A stretch of 64,000 nt of DNA, taken from contig CAZRXG010000008.1 of the NCBI GenBank assembly GCA_964603985.1, positions 78,493-142,492 of the forward strand, given 5' to 3'. The position numbers and the translations under genes are program-made. Under the pieces are notes generated by a model that was given only the letters and a program-made list of their open reading frames with translations, had not been told where the DNA came from and made no database searches. Position 1 is the first letter of the stretch, and each line of letters starts with the position of its first letter. Positions 6,845 through 15,811 of the stretch are shown one piece after another. The stretch comes from CAZRXG01 sp964603985. GTDB taxonomy: Bacteria > Chloroflexota > Anaerolineae > Aggregatilineales > UBA3940.

Positions 6845-8770
6845 ATGCGTAATCGTCGCCGGTGGATCGCCGGGGTGAGTGGAGTGCTGGTCGGGCTGAG
6901 CTTGGCGGCCTGTGGAGTTCTTGGCGGGCGGGCCGGACAGACGCCTGCACAGGGTGAGGCGGGAACCGGACAGCCCGGCGCTGCGGGCGAGCAGCCCGGC
7001 GAGACCGTCCCTCCCGCGACTGCGACCCCCTTCAAGAGTGAGCTTGTCATCTGCGCGCCGGACGACCCCGACACGCTGTACGACCTGGCCGACCCGGTGG
7101 CGGCGGCCATCCTGCGGCTGGTTTCGCCGCCTGCCGCCGTCTACGGCGAGGATTACGTCGCCGAGCCGGGGAGCCTGCTCTCGCTGCCCGGCGTCGAGGA
7201 CGGCAGCCTGCGGGTCAACGAGGACGGCTCGATCACCGTCAGGCTACACTACCGCAGCGACCTGGTCTGGTCGGACGGGCAGCCCTTTGACCCCGTCACC
7301 GATCCGGCGCTGGGACTCTCACTCCCGGCGCTGCCGTCCGCGCCCACCTTCGAGGTGCTCGACGTGCAGGTCGGCGATGCGTCCATCGAGGTGACGGCTG
7401 CACCCGGCGCGGAGTATCCCTACGTCCCGTCGCAGCCACCGCTTCCCCATCACGTATTCGGCCAGCAGGTCGACGCGCAGGCGCTCGCCGACGAGGGCTA
7501 CACCCGGCTGTTGAATCCAACCCTCGGCCCATATTACCTCTCGGAGGTGCGCCAGGACGATCAGAGCATGGTCTTTGCCGCCAACCCCCACTATCCCGGC
7601 GCGGAGGCGCTGATCCCGGTGCTGAGGCTGCGCTTCATCCCCGATCCCAACCAGATCGTCGCTGAGCTGCTGGGCGGCGGCTGCGACGTGGCGCTGGACG
7701 GCAGCCTGGGCGTTGACCAGCTTGCGGCACTGCTTGAGGCGCAGAACAACGGCCAGGCCCGGCTCTACATCCGGCCCGGCCCGGTCTACGAGCGTGCGAT
7801 CTTCAACACGTATCCCGATCCCTTCTCCGGGCAGGTGCCGTACTTCGCCGACGCGCGCGTGCGGCAGGCATTCGTCTACGCGGTGGATCGCGCCACGCTC
7901 GGCCAGGGGGCTTTTGGCAGCGCGGGCGTGCCGCTCGATAGCTGGATTCCGCCGCAGCACTGGGCCTACCCCGGCCCGGAAGCGCTGACCGTCTATCCCT
8001 ACGACCCGGCGACCGCCGCCGCGCTGCTCGACCAGGCGGGCTGGGTCGACCTCGACGGCGACGGCACGCGCGAGTATCACGGTCAGGGCGGGGTATACGC
8101 CTGTCAGCGCGGCGAGTGGCGCATCGAGGCCGAGACGCCGCTCGCGCCGACGCTGCTGATCCCGGCGGGCGACGCGCTGCGCCAGCAGATCGCGTCCCGG
8201 TTGCAGGCCGGTCTTGCCCAGGTCGGCGTCAACCTGAACGTGCAGCCGGTCGAGCCGGGCATGATGTTCGCGCCGGACGGCCCGATCACCCACCGCGCGT
8301 TTGACGTGGCGCTGCTTTCCGGCGTTGCCCGCCCCGACCCCGGCGGGATCGGCCAATGGGTGGGCGCGGACGTTTACCGCCACCCGCTTGAGCTGACGGT
8401 CGTGCATCGCTGGGATCTGGCCGACCGCTGGCTGACCAGCGAGCAACTGGTCGAGTTGCTTGCACCGAACAACGTCCCCGGCTCTGAGAACGACTACCAG
8501 GGGCAAAACTTCGCCGGATGGTGCAGCGAGGCGGCCAACGTCGCGATTGTGGAGGCCAACCTCGCGCTGAGCCTGGACGAGCGGAAGGCGTTCTACGCGC
8601 AGCAGCAGGCGCTCTTCACCCAGGAGGTGCCAGAGATGCCGCTTTTCGCCCGGCCCCGCATCGCGGCCAGCGCGCCCTACGTGTGCGGAATCCGGCCCGG
8701 CCCTTACGACCCGCTGACGTGGAATGTCGAATCATGGTACTTCGACGAGAGCGGCGCGTGTGGGCGGTGA
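6845..8770 (+). CDS. ABC transporter substrate-binding lipoprotein, peptide/nickel family 5
   Basis: A 641-residue extracellular solute-binding protein of family 5 (SBP_bac_5, the DppA/OppA group). The N-terminus is a lipoprotein signal with the lipobox LAAC, placing the acylated Cys at residue 23, then a Pro/Gly/Thr-rich linker. The body has the family segments VRQAFVYAVDR and DPATAAALLDQAGW. The start at 6845 has GAGGG upstream. No permease or ATPase gene is adjacent, so it is an orphan or works with a transporter encoded elsewhere. The ligand is probably a peptide but is not provable from sequence. Confidence 0.88.
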   Translation: MRNRRRWIAGVSGVLVGLSLAACGVLGGRAGQTPAQGEAGTGQPGAAGEQPGETVPPATATPFKSELVICAPDDPDTLYDLADPVAAAILRLVSPPAAVYGEDYVAEPGSLLSLPGVEDGSLRVNEDGSITVRLHYRSDLVWSDGQPFDPVTDPALGLSLPALPSAPTFEVLDVQVGDASIEVTAAPGAEYPYVPSQPPLPHHVFGQQVDAQALADEGYTRLLNPTLGPYYLSEVRQDDQSMVFAANPHYPGAEALIPVLRLRFIPDPNQIVAELLGGGCDVALDGSLGVDQLAALLEAQNNGQARLYIRPGPVYERAIFNTYPDPFSGQVPYFADARVRQAFVYAVDRATLGQGAFGSAGVPLDSWIPPQHWAYPGPEALTVYPYDPATAAALLDQAGWVDLDGDGTREYHGQGGVYACQRGEWRIEAETPLAPTLLIPAGDALRQQIASRLQAGLAQVGVNLNVQPVEPGMMFAPDGPITHRAFDVALLSGVARPDPGGIGQWVGADVYRHPLELTVVHRWDLADRWLTSEQLVELLAPNNVPGSENDYQGQNFAGWCSEAANVAIVEANLALSLDERKAFYAQQQALFTQEVPEMPLFARPRIAASAPYVCGIRPGPYDPLTWNVESWYFDESGACGR

Positions 8771-8887
8771 GGCGGAAAGGCTGTGACGCACCATAAGCGT
8801 GGCTGATCGTGGGCCGGCCTCGGTGGGACGTGTGGGCGGAAGTGGGTGGCGTCGCTGAACTGACCCCCTGTGTGTCGGAGGGATGAG

Positions 8888-9886
8888 ATGATCTCTTCAC
8901 CTTTGAAGGCAGACTCCACCAATTTGACCGGCTTCAAGGCATGGCGAATGGAAGTGATCTTCGCGGTGCCGATCATCGCATTCGTGATCTATCTGTTCTA
9001 TCTCTGGTTCGCCGTGCTCGACCGGTACTTTATCTTCCTCTATTTTCACGACATGGGGCCGGGATTTGATACCACCCCCTTTGGCAGAGTTACGGCGAGT
9101 CGCTACTGGATGTCGGGGCTGGTCGCCGGTGGGGCGGTGATGGTGCCCTACATCGTGACCAATTTCGTGTTAGGGCGCGTGGTGAAGTCCTACCGCGCGC
9201 CGGAATGGTGGCGTCTGTGGGTGCTGTGTGCCATTCCTTTGCTTATCGCCATCCCCGCGATAGTGATGACGGTCAACGACCCGGTGCTGCCCTTTAAGAA
9301 TGCTGCTCAGGTCACCGCCGCGACGTTGGTTGGACTGGCGCTGGCCGTTGGATTGGGCCGGTTTGCGGCAGAACGTCCGTTGGCGTATGTCGTGCTGATG
9401 ATAGATGGGTTCTCGCTGGCGTGCCTGCTCACTTCTCTGATTCGCTTCGAAAGCTACCCACGCTGGCTGGCGCGAGGAAGCACCGGGATTATCTACATCT
9501 ACAGACAGTTGGCTTTTGTCGCGGTCGGTATCGTGCTGCTGATCGTCATGACCGCGTTTTACTATTTGTGGCGGCGCGTGGAAATCCCGAGCGCGGTGGC
9601 CTGGTTCGTCGCGGGTCTGGATTTTATGTATTTGTTTGTACCTCTCTGTCATCATCTTTTCTGGTGCAGCGATGAGGGTAGCTGGACCGACCCTGACTAT
9701 TTTGCCTACATCTCCGACGCCGACAACTACTTCGCCCGCAGTGCCCTGCTCCAAATCGGCGTCTGGATAGCGGTGGCACTGATTGCGCTGGGACTTACCA
9801 GGCTGCGTTTATGGCTGCGTCGGCGGCAGATGGCATCGCACGCCGGTCAACCGGTTGGTGAATCGACTCAGGAGTTACGCAGTTGA
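8888..9886 (+). CDS. Polytopic membrane protein, unknown function
   Basis: A 332-residue protein with about eight predicted membrane helices, beginning near residue 21. It is rich in aromatic residues in the loops (FLYFHDMG, FVPLCHHLFWCSDEGSW). The His-His and Cys residues near position 260 could bind metal, but no known family motif is seen. The start at 8888 follows GGAGGG with good spacing. The last codons and the stop lie inside copy 1 of the dispersed repeat (from 9872), so the C-terminus ELRS appears to be supplied by the repeat. Confidence 0.7.
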   Translation: MISSPLKADSTNLTGFKAWRMEVIFAVPIIAFVIYLFYLWFAVLDRYFIFLYFHDMGPGFDTTPFGRVTASRYWMSGLVAGGAVMVPYIVTNFVLGRVVKSYRAPEWWRLWVLCAIPLLIAIPAIVMTVNDPVLPFKNAAQVTAATLVGLALAVGLGRFAAERPLAYVVLMIDGFSLACLLTSLIRFESYPRWLARGSTGIIYIYRQLAFVAVGIVLLIVMTAFYYLWRRVEIPSAVAWFVAGLDFMYLFVPLCHHLFWCSDEGSWTDPDYFAYISDADNYFARSALLQIGVWIAVALIALGLTRLRLWLRRRQMASHAGQPVGESTQELRS

Positions 9887-9978
9887 GCGCTTCTGCGCCG
9901 CTCCTGCGCCCTTCCGGCCACACCGCAGCGAGTGAATAATGTAGTAAATCTGTGTAATCCGCGTAATTTGCGGACTGA
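9872..9978 (+). repeat. Dispersed repeat, copy 1
   Basis: It begins GAGTTACGCAGTTGAGCG, continues through CTTCCGGCCACACC and ends TGTGTAATCCGCG then TAATTTGCGGACTGA. It matches copy 2 (43440-43599) over both blocks and copy 3 (47308-47361) over the first. The right inverted end of copy 2 is missing here. Confidence 0.85.
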
Positions 9979-10020
9979 TACAGGCCGGGGTAGGGAGGCG
10001 CTTCGCACTACCGCCGGTGA

Positions 10021-11079
10021 TCACGCGTCCGGCGGCGGTTCGGCTTCGTAATCCACACTGTGGATCGCGCTCGTCCCCTCAGGATAGGCAGATCTGACCT
10101 TCCTGTTCCCTTCGTCCTGGGTGAAGCCGTCCTCGTCGGTGGCCCGCACGGCCACGTGGAACGTCCCCGTATGCTCCGGCGTCCAGGTGGTCCACCACTG
10201 CGTCCAGGCCAGCGGCGAGGGGCCTTCCAGCAGCTCGCAGGCGATCCACTCACCGTCATCGATCTGCACCTCGACCCCGGTGATGCGGCGCTTTCCGGCA
10301 TAGGCCCAACCCTGGATGGCAAACTCGCCCCGGACGGTCGTCAGTTTGGGGGGCATGACGATCTGGGAGTTGGTCTTCACCTCGGCGATGTCACTCCAAC
10401 CCCGCTGTTCCCAGTAGCCCAGGTACTGCTCGTTGATAAACTCGATGCGGGTGAGCCACTTGGGCATCTTCTGCCCGTAAAGGCCGGGCATCATGATGCG
10501 TACCGGGTACCCGTGCTTGTCAAGCAGCGGGCTGCCGTTCATGGCGTAGGCCAGGAGCGTGTCCTCTTGCAGAATCCACTCCACGTCGACCGCCGTGTTA
10601 TAGCCGTCGGCGGCGTAAAAGCGCGCGCGTATCGCCTCTTCCTGGATGCCTGCCCGGTCGAGCAGCGGTTTGAGACGAACTCCCGTCCAGGTGGCGGTGC
10701 CGATCTGGCCGCCGCCGACCGGGTTCCCGATGCACTCCAGCGTGCGCGTGTCGGTGACGGCTTCGAGCGCCAGCAGGTCGTCGTAGGTAAGCGTGAGGGG
10801 GGTGTCGACCAGCCCGTCGATGGTCAGCGACCAGTCCTCAAGCTTGACCCTCGGCCCGGCGCCGTAGCTGGTCGCGAAGAACTCGTCTGTGGGGGTGACG
10901 ACCGTCTCTTTGTCGTAGGTGACCTGGCCATAATTGGGGTCGGGTGCGTCGTAGTTGACCTGCCCGGCGTCCTCCGGGGGTCCTCCTTTCCCGCCGGTCG
11001 GGCGGCACGAAACCACGAGCGCCCCTGCCGTCCCCGTGACGAGGAGGAGAAAATCGCGGCGGGAGATGCGTTTGGTCAT
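10021..11079 (-). CDS. Tat-exported molybdopterin oxidoreductase, sulfite oxidase family
   Basis: A 352-residue protein with the sulfite-oxidase molybdopterin fold (about residues 75-235), followed by a Mo-co dimerisation-type beta domain (about 245-345). The likely Mo-ligand Cys is C116 in TLECIGN. The N-terminus has a twin-arginine motif SRRDF and then VVSC, a possible lipobox with Cys 25, so it may be an outward-facing Tat lipoprotein. The start at 11079 follows GGAAG. The substrate may be sulfite or another oxo-anion or sulfoxide; no haem partner is adjacent. It lies behind the serpin gene on the same strand, with hairpins between them. Confidence 0.87.
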   Translation of the reverse strand: MTKRISRRDFLLLVTGTAGALVVSCRPTGGKGGPPEDAGQVNYDAPDPNYGQVTYDKETVVTPTDEFFATSYGAGPRVKLEDWSLTIDGLVDTPLTLTYDDLLALEAVTDTRTLECIGNPVGGGQIGTATWTGVRLKPLLDRAGIQEEAIRARFYAADGYNTAVDVEWILQEDTLLAYAMNGSPLLDKHGYPVRIMMPGLYGQKMPKWLTRIEFINEQYLGYWEQRGWSDIAEVKTNSQIVMPPKLTTVRGEFAIQGWAYAGKRRITGVEVQIDDGEWIACELLEGPSPLAWTQWWTTWTPEHTGTFHVAVRATDEDGFTQDEGNRKVRSAYPEGTSAIHSVDYEAEPPPDA

Positions 11080-11174
11080 GACGTTACTTCCTTTCAAGCC
11101 CAGGAAATTGAATTACCAACATCATCATGAGAATATACGCTGATTATACAGATGTGGTTATGAAAAATCACCTC

Positions 11175-11216
11175 GAAAGGGTCGTATAACGACGACGGGC
11201 CGCCGGCAGGCGGCCC
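11175..11216 (-). terminator. Tandem hairpins between serpin and molybdoenzyme genes
   Basis: On the minus strand a perfect 8-bp GC hairpin GGGCCGCC/GGCGGCCC (11216-11197) is followed by a smaller GTCG/CGAC hairpin and CCCTTTC. The T-run is poor, so this may terminate only partly or stabilise the serpin mRNA. Confidence 0.45.
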
Positions 11217-11238
11217 GGCGTGTGAGGAGGGCTGCGCG

Positions 11239-12543
11239 TTACTCGGCTGGGTTGAGAACGCGCCCGATGAACAGCGTGGTGCCCGTCCGCTTATCGTAGA
11301 TGGCGAAGATGAAGGGCCGGTCGACTCTGACCTCGACAGGCCCGCCCTCGACGATGGCCGCACTCTTTCTCATGATCACGGCGGTGGCGGCTGCCGCCTC
11401 GGTGCCGCTTTCGTCGACCTGGACAAACGTCTTGTGTATCACGTTGCTGATGAACAGGTCGCGGCTGCCGCTGATGCCGGAGAAGTCCGCCCCACCGCCA
11501 AACGCCGCCGGCATCCCCATCTCGGCCAATTCCTTCGCCAGGTCGAGGTCGTATTCGTACTTGAAGCGCGGCATGGTCAGGTCAACCGTCGCGGACTGGA
11601 TTGAGTCCCTGATCGAGGTGAACGCCGCCGCGTCGAGCGCCCCCTCGAAGTCCTCGAAGCGGCCCTCGTCGGGCAGCATGACCAGCATCGCCATGTCCTC
11701 GCCCAGGTAAGGCAGCTCGACCGCCTGGTAGGTTTCGCCCCTGGTGTATCCGAGGCTCTCCTGCTGGGACATCATGGGGACGGTGACCTGCCCCCCGTCG
11801 AGGAGGAAGAAGGCGTCGTCGCGGGTGGCCGACTCCTCGAAGGGGTGCAGCCACGACGCGTTGAAGTAGATGGCGTTGGTGAGGACGAGGCACGTGTCGG
11901 GGGTGATCAAACCCTGCGGGATCAGGTCCTGGATGCGCTCTTCGGTCTCGTCGCTGACCCAGTCGTTGATCGTGATGCGCGACTTCTCCGGCTCCTGGGC
12001 AAAATCCAGCAGTCGCAGCCCGGCCCCGTAGTTCCGCGCGATGACATCGAGGAAGTCAGGCAGGAATGAGTATCCCTCTTGCCCCCAGATGGCGTTGGCG
12101 ATGTTCATCTGGAAGTGCTGGCCTTCCTGCTCCTTCGGGGCGTTGTACTCGCGTCCGGTGAGGTCGAGGTCGAGCGCGTTGAAGGCCGGGTGCAGGTCTT
12201 CCTGGGGCAGCAGGAAGTGCAGCGTGTCCTGCATCTGCTGCTCGGTGTCGCCGCGTGCCCCGGCGTAGGTCATCGCCAGCGCCAGCGAGACGCTGTAAGG
12301 GGACAGCATCAGGTTGCCGTCCGCCTCGCTGCTGATGGCCTGGTAGAGGTCGAGGGCGAACATCGTGTTGCCGTCGACCAACTGGGATAGCCCGGTCTGC
12401 TCCACGGCGGGCGATGTCTCGCGTTTCGTATCGGCGCGGGCGACGCTCGCCCCCGGCCCTGAGCCTCGAAAACCGGCGCAGGCCGCCAGTGTGAGCACCG
12501 CCGCCGCGATAACCAGACCATGCCGCACACTATGATAAGCCAT
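11239..12543 (-). CDS. Serpin-family protease inhibitor, lipoprotein
   Basis: A 434-residue serpin, an irreversible suicide inhibitor of proteases. The signal peptide ends in the lipobox LAAC (Cys 22), so it should be anchored outside the membrane. Serpin hallmarks are the start of the core (NTMFALDLYQAI), NAIYFNASW, and the hinge ESGTEAAAATAV followed by the C-terminal VDRPFIFAIYDKRTGTTLF. The small-residue hinge predicts a functional inhibitor. The reactive loop is a few residues longer than in alpha-1-antitrypsin, with RKS near P1, so a trypsin-like target is possible. AGGAAGAG precedes the ATG. It sits downstream of a two-component system. Confidence 0.93.
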   Translation of the reverse strand: MAYHSVRHGLVIAAAVLTLAACAGFRGSGPGASVARADTKRETSPAVEQTGLSQLVDGNTMFALDLYQAISSEADGNLMLSPYSVSLALAMTYAGARGDTEQQMQDTLHFLLPQEDLHPAFNALDLDLTGREYNAPKEQEGQHFQMNIANAIWGQEGYSFLPDFLDVIARNYGAGLRLLDFAQEPEKSRITINDWVSDETEERIQDLIPQGLITPDTCLVLTNAIYFNASWLHPFEESATRDDAFFLLDGGQVTVPMMSQQESLGYTRGETYQAVELPYLGEDMAMLVMLPDEGRFEDFEGALDAAAFTSIRDSIQSATVDLTMPRFKYEYDLDLAKELAEMGMPAAFGGGADFSGISGSRDLFISNVIHKTFVQVDESGTEAAAATAVIMRKSAAIVEGGPVEVRVDRPFIFAIYDKRTGTTLFIGRVLNPAE

Positions 12544-12714
12544 GTTCTCTCTTCCTTATTGAGTAGAGTGGGTGTCACTGATATGACGCTGGTAGCCCGG
12601 CTGGGGTTCCATCGTGTGAACACCTGCCGCGCCGGGAGCGGGGGGATCACGGGATGGCTGCGTGGGTTGCCTGCGGAGTCGGGTGGTGCTCCGCACACGC
12701 GCTGCGTGAGGGGA

Positions 12715-13404
12715 TTAGCCTTTGACCATGTATCCCACGCCGTGGATGGTGTGAATGTAGGAGGGGCGGCGGCTGTTCGGCTCGATTTTGGCCCGCAGGT
12801 TGCGGATGTGGGCGCGTACGAGGTCGGGGTCGCCTGTGCCGGGTGGATACTGCCACACGGCATCCAGCAGGTCGCGTACGGAGTGCGCCTGGTTAGGGGA
12901 GGACATCAGGTAGTGGAGAAGGCGGTATTCGGTTGAGGTGAGTTGGACATTCCCGGTGCTGGGGGTGGACGCCTGGAAGGTTTTTGGATCAAGCTCCAAC
13001 TCGCCGGTAACCAGCAAGTCATTCTGGGAGGTAGGGGTGGCGCGTCGCAGGAGCGCCCGCACGCGTGCGTTAAGCTCCTTCAGGTCAAAGGGCTTGGTCA
13101 GGTAATCGTCGCCGCCCACGTCAAGACCCTTGATGATGTCGTCGGTGCGCATCTTGGCGCTGAGAAACAAGATGGGGATGGTTTCGAGCTTTTCGGTGCT
13201 GCGCAGTTCCCGGCAGAATTCCAGCCCGTCCTGGTGGGGCATCATGATGTCCAGCACGATCAGGTCGGGCTGCTGGCGGCTGATGCGTTCACGCGCCTGG
13301 GCGGTCGACTCGGACAACTGGACTTCGTGCCCTTCGCGGCTTAATGCGCGCCATACTGTGCCCAGCACCTCCGCATCGTCGTCTACTACTAGGATGTTGG
13401 CCAT
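12715..13404 (-). CDS. OmpR-family response regulator
   Basis: A 229-residue regulator with a receiver domain (residues 1-118; phospho-acceptor D52 in LIVLDIMMP, with the acidic pair in VVDDD and the conserved Lys in LTKPFDLKEL), and a winged-helix DNA-binding domain (about 130-229, ending in HTIHGVGYMVKG). Its start codon overlaps the end of the histidine-kinase gene by 16 bp, indicating translational coupling and a cognate pair. The serpin and molybdoenzyme genes lie downstream on the same strand but after a 171-bp gap, so they may or may not be targets. Confidence 0.95.
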   Translation of the reverse strand: MANILVVDDDAEVLGTVWRALSREGHEVQLSESTAQARERISRQQPDLIVLDIMMPHQDGLEFCRELRSTEKLETIPILFLSAKMRTDDIIKGLDVGGDDYLTKPFDLKELNARVRALLRRATPTSQNDLLVTGELELDPKTFQASTPSTGNVQLTSTEYRLLHYLMSSPNQAHSVRDLLDAVWQYPPGTGDPDLVRAHIRNLRAKIEPNSRRPSYIHTIHGVGYMVKG

Positions 13405-15623
13405 GGTTGATCCTTTGTATCAGGCGACGCAACAGGCAAACGAACGGTCACGGTAGTTCCCTCACCGAGCGAACTTGTGACCTCGATGTCGCCGTCGTGA
13501 TCGGCCACGATCTGGCGGCAGATGTACAGTCCCAGGCCGGTTCCTTTGCCACGCGGCTTGGTCGTGTAGAGCGGGTCAAAAATCCGGTCGATGTTTTCCG
13601 GCTGAATACCGATCCCGTCGTCCTGTACGCTCACCTCGACAAATGTGCCCTCTGCGACCAATCCCGAACGAACCAGAATATGTCCCTGACCGTCCTGCTT
13701 CGACCGGGTTGCGTCGCTGGCGTTGATCAGCAGGTTCATCCACAGGTCCTCAAGCTGGCCGGGGATGGCATTGACCGGGGGGAGATCGGGCGCGAGATCG
13801 ACTTCCAGCTCGACACTGCTTTCTGTGATCTGGACACCCACCAGAGCGAGTATCTCTTTGATCGTGAAGTTAACGTCTCGTGGCTCGGCATCGTCTTCGT
13901 GGCGGGCCATGTTGAGCACGCGCTCGACGACGCGCTTGGCGCGCTTGCCGGCCCGCAGGATGGCCTGCGCCGATTCGTGGGAGGGATCGTCGGGCGAGAT
14001 GTCCTCGACGAGCAGTCCGGCGTCGCCGAGGACGGTCGTCAGCGGGTTGTTGATCTGGTGGGCGATCACGGTCGATAGCTCGCCCAGCGCCGACAGCCGG
14101 GCCGCGCGCACCAGGTGGCTTTGCATCGCCCTCTGTTCCTCCAGGCTGCGTTGCAGGTCGCGCACCAGGTGAGCGTTTTCCAGGGCGACGGCGGCCTGGT
14201 TGGCGAGCGCGCGGGCAAGGGCCATCTCACGCGAGGAGAACTGGCGCGCGGGGTCGAGGTCGTAAAGCCGGGCCAGCCCGACCGTCTTGGTCTTGACCAC
14301 GAGCGGCAGGATCAGCAGGGCGCTGTCCCCCACGGTGCTGAAGAGCGCGCGCTCAGGGGGATGCAGGTCCTCGTCGGTGCTGCGGAGAACGGCGACGCGC
14401 TGCTCGCCCAGGATCACCCGCAGCGTGGGGAAATCCCGGACGACCAGTTCCGGGCCGGTCTCTTCGAGCCAGGCCCCGCTGCCGTGGTCGAGCAGGCGTA
14501 CAAGCTGCGTGGTGTCGCCCTCGCAGATGTAGAGGGTGCACCAGTCGGCCCCGGCTGCGCTGAGCAGCGCCTGAACCGCCTCGGTGATCTGCTTCTGCCG
14601 CGCCTCACGACGTTCCTGGAAAAGCAGGGGAGCCAGTTGGAGCGTTGCGTGGAGGCTCTGGCCGATCTCCTCTGCTGTGAACGGCTGCGAGGTGCTGAGA
14701 CTGGCTACCTCGGCCAATCCGACCACCCGGCCCTCGATCTGGAGCGGCAGGGAGAGCATACGCCGGTAGCCCTGTGCTTCCAGGCTGGCGTGTTCGGAGG
14801 AGGTGATCTTGGGATCGGCGAGGTGAATGGCGAGCGGCTTGGCGCTGTCTAGGGCGCGCCGGTGGACGGGGTGATCGTCGAAGTCGAGGCGAAGCTCCTC
14901 GCCGGGTGGCCACAGAGCGCGGCGGCGTTCGGCGAGCCTGCATATGCGGTCTCTCTCAACGTCCCAGGCGGAGATGATGCACCAGTGTGTATGCAGGCCG
15001 CGCATCATGTAGTGGGTGATGCCGTCCAGAACCGGCTCCAGGTCAAGCGACCACGAGAGCGCGTTGGCCGATTCGACCAGCAGCATCAGCCCAAGCGTGG
15101 TATCGACAGCCTGCTTGTACAGCAGGGCGTTTTCAATCGCGATGGCAGCGTAACCGGCCAACCCGGTCAGCAGGTCTTCGTCGTGACGGCTGAAGACCTC
15201 TTCCCCGGCCTTGTCCTGCACGCGCAGGACGCCGATGGTGCGGCCTTTGCTGACCAGCGGCACGTAGAGCAGTGCACGCTCAACCTGCTCGATGTCTGCC
15301 ACTTCTGCCAGATCGTCGCCGGGGCTGATGAGCAGCGAGCTTGTCTGATCGATGACGTGCTCGGCCAGCGGGTCATCAACCGGTTGTTCGAGGGTGTGGG
15401 CGGTGGAGTCGGCTGGTGTACGCACCGCCTGGATGGTGATTTGCCTGGTCTCGGGGTCCTTCAGGATCAGCGCCCCTTCGCAGGCATAGGTCAGGATGAC
15501 GGCAGCATCGATGACCTGGGTGAGCAGTTCGGAGAGGTCGAGTACTGCACTGAAAGACTTACCCAGGTTGGATAGCAGGCTTAGCTCCGCTACTTGTTGC
15601 TCGGATGCGGTTGTGTGTTCCAT
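13389..15623 (-). CDS. Soluble GAF-domain sensor histidine kinase
   Basis: A 744-residue kinase with no membrane helix. Three GAF-like sensor domains span roughly residues 20-170, 190-340 and 350-490. They are followed by a coiled linker, a dimerisation/phosphotransfer domain with H522 (VIAHQINNP), and an ATPase domain with DDGIGI and GTGLGLYICRQI. It probably senses an intracellular ligand or redox cue and phosphorylates the overlapping OmpR-type regulator. The start at 15623 is preferred, since a TATAAT at 15652-15657 would place transcription start just upstream and exclude the longer frame. Confidence 0.92.
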   Translation of the reverse strand: MEHTTASEQQVAELSLLSNLGKSFSAVLDLSELLTQVIDAAVILTYACEGALILKDPETRQITIQAVRTPADSTAHTLEQPVDDPLAEHVIDQTSSLLISPGDDLAEVADIEQVERALLYVPLVSKGRTIGVLRVQDKAGEEVFSRHDEDLLTGLAGYAAIAIENALLYKQAVDTTLGLMLLVESANALSWSLDLEPVLDGITHYMMRGLHTHWCIISAWDVERDRICRLAERRRALWPPGEELRLDFDDHPVHRRALDSAKPLAIHLADPKITSSEHASLEAQGYRRMLSLPLQIEGRVVGLAEVASLSTSQPFTAEEIGQSLHATLQLAPLLFQERREARQKQITEAVQALLSAAGADWCTLYICEGDTTQLVRLLDHGSGAWLEETGPELVVRDFPTLRVILGEQRVAVLRSTDEDLHPPERALFSTVGDSALLILPLVVKTKTVGLARLYDLDPARQFSSREMALARALANQAAVALENAHLVRDLQRSLEEQRAMQSHLVRAARLSALGELSTVIAHQINNPLTTVLGDAGLLVEDISPDDPSHESAQAILRAGKRAKRVVERVLNMARHEDDAEPRDVNFTIKEILALVGVQITESSVELEVDLAPDLPPVNAIPGQLEDLWMNLLINASDATRSKQDGQGHILVRSGLVAEGTFVEVSVQDDGIGIQPENIDRIFDPLYTTKPRGKGTGLGLYICRQIVADHDGDIEVTSSLGEGTTVTVRLPVASPDTKDQPWPTS

Positions 15624-15651
15624 GCCCCGTGTCCCTATCCTTGCTCTCCTC

Positions 15652-15657
15652 ATTATA
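15652..15657 (-). promoter_or_regulatory. Candidate -10 box for the GAF kinase operon
   Basis: Minus-strand TATAAT (15657-15652) inside TATATAATG, with no good -35. It sits 29 bp before the chosen start codon at 15623. Confidence 0.4.
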
Positions 15658-15811
15658 TAGCCACAATGGTGGGACGTGCCAGCGCGCCGATCAACCGCTG
15701 ATCAATGCTCGATTTGCCCTTTCAGGCCGTCATGGGCATGTCGGGTGGACCGCCCCCATTCGCCTGGGTGGTATTTTGGCCTGCGTGTGTTGGATATGTT
15801 AGACTCAGGTT

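Noticed and set aside
7319..8506. Long minus-strand open frame of 395 codons opposite the substrate-binding protein
   Set aside because: It is the complement of a clearly recognised coding frame, has Arg/Val/Gln-rich composition without motifs, and no ribosome-binding site. It is a GC-driven shadow.
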